From Spartobacteria bacterium (GTDB lineage: Bacteria; Verrucomicrobiota; Verrucomicrobiia; Chthoniobacterales; Terrimicrobiaceae), in the NCBI GenBank assembly GCA_947487745.1, contig CANKXQ010000052.1, positions 1 to 8,128 of the forward strand: a stretch of 8,128 nucleotides of DNA, read 5' to 3'. Both the position numbers and the translations under genes were made by a program. The notes beneath the pieces are model-generated. The model saw only the letters and a list, made by a program, of their open reading frames with translations. It ran no database searches and had not been told where the DNA came from. How positions within the stretch are numbered: position 1 is the stretch's first letter; every line of letters begins with the position of its first letter. Below are positions 5,586 through 8,128 of the stretch, in pieces.

Positions 5586-6518
5586 ATGCCACTTCACTTT
5601 CTCGTTACGCCGGAACAGGCGGGTCAGCGTTTAGATAAATACCTCGGAGCCGGGTGCCCGGATTTCTCGCGTGCAAGGCTCCAGGCCTTCATTCGAGATG
5701 GACATGCTCTTGTGAACAAGGTCGCCGCGAAACCATCCTATCCCCTCCGCGACGGGGATGAGGTTGTTTTTGAAATTCCGCAGGAGACAGTCCCCTCACC
5801 TCTGGCAGCGCAAGATATTCCGATCGATATTATTTTTGAGGACGAGACGCTGCTTGTGCTGAACAAGCCTGCGGGGCTCGTGGTGCATCCCGGTGCAGGA
5901 AACCGCGAAGGCACACTGGCAAACGGATTGCTTCACCATTGCGGCGGACTGGAAATCGTGGGCGGCGAGGGTCGTCCTGGGATCGTCCACCGTTTGGACA
6001 AGGAGACATCGGGCTGCATTGTGGTGGCTAAAACCGAGGCTGCGCACAACTCGCTGTCGGCACAATTTGCATCCCGCGAAGTTGAAAAATCCTACCTGGC
6101 CCTTGCTGACGGGGTTCCGCGCATGCCTCACGGCAAGATCGACGCGGCCATCGGCAGGCATCCCGTGCATCGCCAGAAAATGGCGGTCGTCGATCGCGGT
6201 AGGGATGCCCTCACCCACTATCGAGTGCTTGCCAACAGCAATGGAAAATCACTCATCGAATGCCGCCCGCGAACGGGCAGGACGCACCAAATTCGTGTTC
6301 ACTTGAAACACCTCGGGCATCCCGTGACGGGCGATCCTCAATACGGCAGGAGGGGCAGTGCGGAGCGGCATTACCTGCATGCTTGGAAGTTGGCATTCAA
6401 GCATCCCCTCACTGGAAAGCGTGTTCATTTCACAGCCACTCTCTCCCCGGATTTTCCGGACTGGGCGCTCGAAGCCGCACGGGCGCGCGAGGGCGACCGC
6501 ATGGAGAAGTTTGCGTGA
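5586..6518 (+). CDS. rluD: RluD-family 23S rRNA pseudouridine synthase
   Basis: A 310-residue RluA/RluD-family enzyme that isomerises uridine to pseudouridine in RNA, in the cytoplasm. An S4 RNA-binding domain covers about 13-63 (QRLDKYL, SRARLQAFIRDGHALVN, YPLRDGDEVVFE). The catalytic domain follows: NKPAGLVVHPG at 93-103, the signature HRLDKETSGCIVVAK at 135-149 with catalytic Asp138, RPRTGRTHQIRVHL at 227-240, TGDPQYG at 248-254 and LHAWKL at 264-269. Having the S4 domain favours RluD (helix 69 of 23S rRNA; positions 1911/1915/1917 in E. coli) over RluA, but RluC is not excluded. The ATG at 5586 has TGAGG 9 nt upstream and begins just before the S4 domain. The 3' end overlaps recF as GTGA, and the gene's last codons contain the recF ribosome site. 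Confidence 0.93.
   Translation: MPLHFLVTPEQAGQRLDKYLGAGCPDFSRARLQAFIRDGHALVNKVAAKPSYPLRDGDEVVFEIPQETVPSPLAAQDIPIDIIFEDETLLVLNKPAGLVVHPGAGNREGTLANGLLHHCGGLEIVGGEGRPGIVHRLDKETSGCIVVAKTEAAHNSLSAQFASREVEKSYLALADGVPRMPHGKIDAAIGRHPVHRQKMAVVDRGRDALTHYRVLANSNGKSLIECRPRTGRTHQIRVHLKHLGHPVTGDPQYGRRGSAERHYLHAWKLAFKHPLTGKRVHFTATLSPDFPDWALEAARAREGDRMEKFA
6503..6509 (+). promoter_or_regulatory. Ribosome binding site that fixes the recF GTG start
   Basis: GGAGAAG lies inside the last codons of rluD, 5 nt before the GTG at 6515. It supports the GTG as the recF start over the in-frame ATG at 6260, which would add 85 residues translated from rluD sequence. Confidence 0.7.
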
Positions 6519-7570
6519 TCAGGGAAGTCCGGCTCCACCATTTCCGCTGCTTCGAGAATCTGGATTTTTTTCCAGCCCCGCACCGCACCTGCATCGTGGG
6601 GCAAAATGCCCAGGGCAAGACTTCGATTCTCGAAGCCGTGTGCGTTCTGCTCCGACTTCAATCCCCGCGCACAACGACAACAACAGAACTAATCAAAAGC
6701 GGAGAGGATGGTTTTTCGATTGAAGGGCATTTTGGTGATACCCGCCTGCAATACCGTCACACGGCCGAGGGACGCGCGATTTCCCTCGATTCGAAGCTTC
6801 AGCAAAAATCGACAGACTACCTTTCCACCGCACGCATCACTTGGTTTTCCAATGCCGACCTTGATCTTGTGAAAGGCTCCAGCTCTGCAAGGCGGAGGTA
6901 TTTGGATTTTCTCGGAACGCAATCCGTGCCCGGATACCGCAAGGCGCTGCGGGACTACGAACGCGCCCTGCGGTCGCGAAATTCCTTGCTGAAGGATGGG
7001 CGTCCCCGGCGGGAGATTGCAGCTTTTGACCAACCGCTTCTGGAGGCCGGAGAATTTCTGCTGTCGGCACGCGCAAAACTCACAGACTCGCTGGAACCCC
7101 ATGCAGCCTCGGCATGTCTGGAAATCAGTTCTTCCTCAGACGACCTGAAAATCGAATACCGGCCTGGCTGCCAGTTCCCGTTTTCGGAGGCGCTCGCGGC
7201 TTCGCGCCTTGAGGAGGAGCGCCTGAGGCAGACTGTTTGCGGACCTCAGCGGGACGATTTGGATTTTCAACTCAACGCACTCAAGGCGTCGTCCTTCGCC
7301 TCGGAAGGGCAACAGCGAACCATCGCACTGGCGCTCAAAATCGCCCAAGCTCGCCATATCGAAGCCATGCACGGGCATCCCCCCGTGCTACTGTTGGACG
7401 ACATCTTCGGCGAACTCGACACGGCGCGCCGCAACCGACTCCTTCAAGCGCTACCACCAGGTGCCCAAACACTCATTACGACCACATTCCTCGACTGGGC
7501 GCAGGATGCCGAGGAAATGACAGTTTTCAACCTGGCCGGGAAAATACTGACTCCGGCACCTTCCAAGTGA
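6515..7570 (+). CDS. recF: DNA replication and repair protein RecF
   Basis: A 351-residue SMC-like ATPase of usual RecF length. RecF binds gapped or dsDNA-ssDNA junctions with ATP and helps RecO/RecR load RecA. The start IREVRLHHFRCFENLDFFP is typical. Walker A is GQNAQGKTS (29-37), ARITWFSNADLDLVKGSSSARRRYLD (106-131) matches the family's middle block, the ABC-type signature area is FASEGQQRTIALALKIA (261-277) and Walker B with D-loop is VLLLDDIFGELD (291-302), followed by the ITTTF switch at 321-325. The start is GTG at 6515, sharing GTGA with the rluD stop and preceded by GGAGAAG. Its own stop overlaps the next gene's GTG in the same way. In many bacteria recF follows dnaA-dnaN; here it sits between rluD and a flavoprotein gene. 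Confidence 0.97.
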   Translation: MIREVRLHHFRCFENLDFFPAPHRTCIVGQNAQGKTSILEAVCVLLRLQSPRTTTTTELIKSGEDGFSIEGHFGDTRLQYRHTAEGRAISLDSKLQQKSTDYLSTARITWFSNADLDLVKGSSSARRRYLDFLGTQSVPGYRKALRDYERALRSRNSLLKDGRPRREIAAFDQPLLEAGEFLLSARAKLTDSLEPHAASACLEISSSSDDLKIEYRPGCQFPFSEALAASRLEEERLRQTVCGPQRDDLDFQLNALKASSFASEGQQRTIALALKIAQARHIEAMHGHPPVLLLDDIFGELDTARRNRLLQALPPGAQTLITTTFLDWAQDAEEMTVFNLAGKILTPAPSK

Positions 7571-8128
7571 AGCGCATCGCCATCATAGGCGGCGGACCGG
7601 CAGGTTTGCGCGCAGCGGAAGTCGCGGCAGAAGCGGGCACTGAAGTGACACTCTTCGACGCGAAGCCCTCCGTCGGACGAAAATTTCTTGTGGCCGGAAA
7701 AGGCGGCATGAACCTCACCCACTCGGAACCACTGGAGGCCTTTGCCAGCCGCTACTCGGCATCCACAGCAAGCGGGGAGCCCTGGAGTTCGATATTAGCG
7801 GGATTTACGCCGGCAAATCTCCGCGATTGGGCGACAAGACTTGGGGCGGAGACTTTCGAGGCGGGAAGCGGCAGGGTTTATTTGAAAAATCTCAAAGCCG
7901 CCACGCTCCTAGGCGCTTGGGTGGCGAGGCTGAGGACCTTGGGCGTTCGCTTTGAAATGCGGCACCGCTTTGCCTCCGTGACGCTTGGTTCAACGATCCT
8001 GATCTCTTTCTCGAATGGCGCCAGTGCGGAGGCGGATGCGGTCATCCTCGCACTTGGCGGTGCATCCTGGCCGCAAACCGGCTCCGACGGGCAGTGGACA
8101 GGCGCTCTCGAAAATCTTGGCACTTCCA
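7567..8128 (+). CDS. TIGR03862/HI0933-type FAD-dependent oxidoreductase, N-terminal part (runs off right edge)
   Basis: The first 187 codons of a flavoprotein of the HI0933/BaiN group, TIGR03862 subtype. An FAD Rossmann fold opens the protein with GGGPAG at 8-13 and the acidic strand end at Asp31. Then come SVGRKFLVAGKGGMNLTHSE (35-54), SGRVYLKNLKAATLLGAWV (101-119), and ALGGASWPQTGSDGQW (162-177), all close to the subtype pattern I recall. Family members bind FAD and are presumed oxidoreductases; substrates are mostly unknown, so the BaiN bile-acid role should not be carried over. The start is GTG at 7567, overlapping the recF stop as GTGA; no separate ribosome site is visible, which suggests coupled translation. 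The frame is open to the edge; the C-terminal part is missing. Confidence 0.9.
   Translation, partial: MKRIAIIGGGPAGLRAAEVAAEAGTEVTLFDAKPSVGRKFLVAGKGGMNLTHSEPLEAFASRYSASTASGEPWSSILAGFTPANLRDWATRLGAETFEAGSGRVYLKNLKAATLLGAWVARLRTLGVRFEMRHRFASVTLGSTILISFSNGASAEADAVILALGGASWPQTGSDGQWTGALENLGTS

Noticed and set aside
4769..5587. 272-codon minus-strand open frame
   Set aside because: Antisense to the M50 protease, which has intact HEFGH and DGG motifs; the translation is His/Gln-rich and shadow-like.

Overview
The window carries ordinary bacterial housekeeping genes, densely packed and with high GC, and nothing points to a phage, plasmid, insertion sequence or CRISPR locus. The gene set is long three-domain SerA, a short RecO, an RlpA lipoprotein, a GH57 branching enzyme, a compact site-2 protease, and a RluD-RecF-TIGR03862 flavoprotein row. 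With the weak Shine-Dalgarno signals, this fits a Gram-negative of the Verrucomicrobiota/PVC type. That placement is an impression from gene content and protein style; no marker gene proves it.

Layout. Two blocks diverge from a 103-bp gap at 4657-4759. The leftward block runs serA (4656-3052), recO (3028-2489), rlpA (2492-2007) and a 44-residue CDGSH iron-sulfur protein (1986-1852); the junctions are 23 nt, a GTGA overlap and 20 nt, so it looks like one transcript. A 306-bp non-coding stretch (1546-1851) follows, with two tandem hairpins near its upstream end and a 17-bp dyad in its middle. Further left on the same strand are the ITP/XTP pyrophosphatase gene (1545-940) and, after 54 nt, the first 295 codons of a GH57 1,4-alpha-glucan branching enzyme that runs off the left edge. 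The rightward block is a small site-2 metalloprotease (4760-5491), an RluD-family pseudouridine synthase (5586-6518), recF (6515-7570) and the first 187 codons of a TIGR03862/HI0933-type flavoprotein (7567 to the right edge).

The genes mix serine synthesis, recombinational repair (RecO and RecF, in divergent blocks about 3.5 kb apart), nucleotide-pool cleaning, 23S rRNA modification, envelope peptidoglycan processing and glycogen branching. No single pathway joins them. Three junctions (recO/rlpA, rluD/recF, recF/flavoprotein) share the same 4-base GTGA stop/start overlap, which also fixes three GTG starts that an ATG-only search would misplace.

I did not find a convincing undescribed system. 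The items most worth a second look are the minimal single-motif CDGSH protein behind rlpA, the structured 306-bp gap, and recF lying with rluD and a flavoprotein gene.
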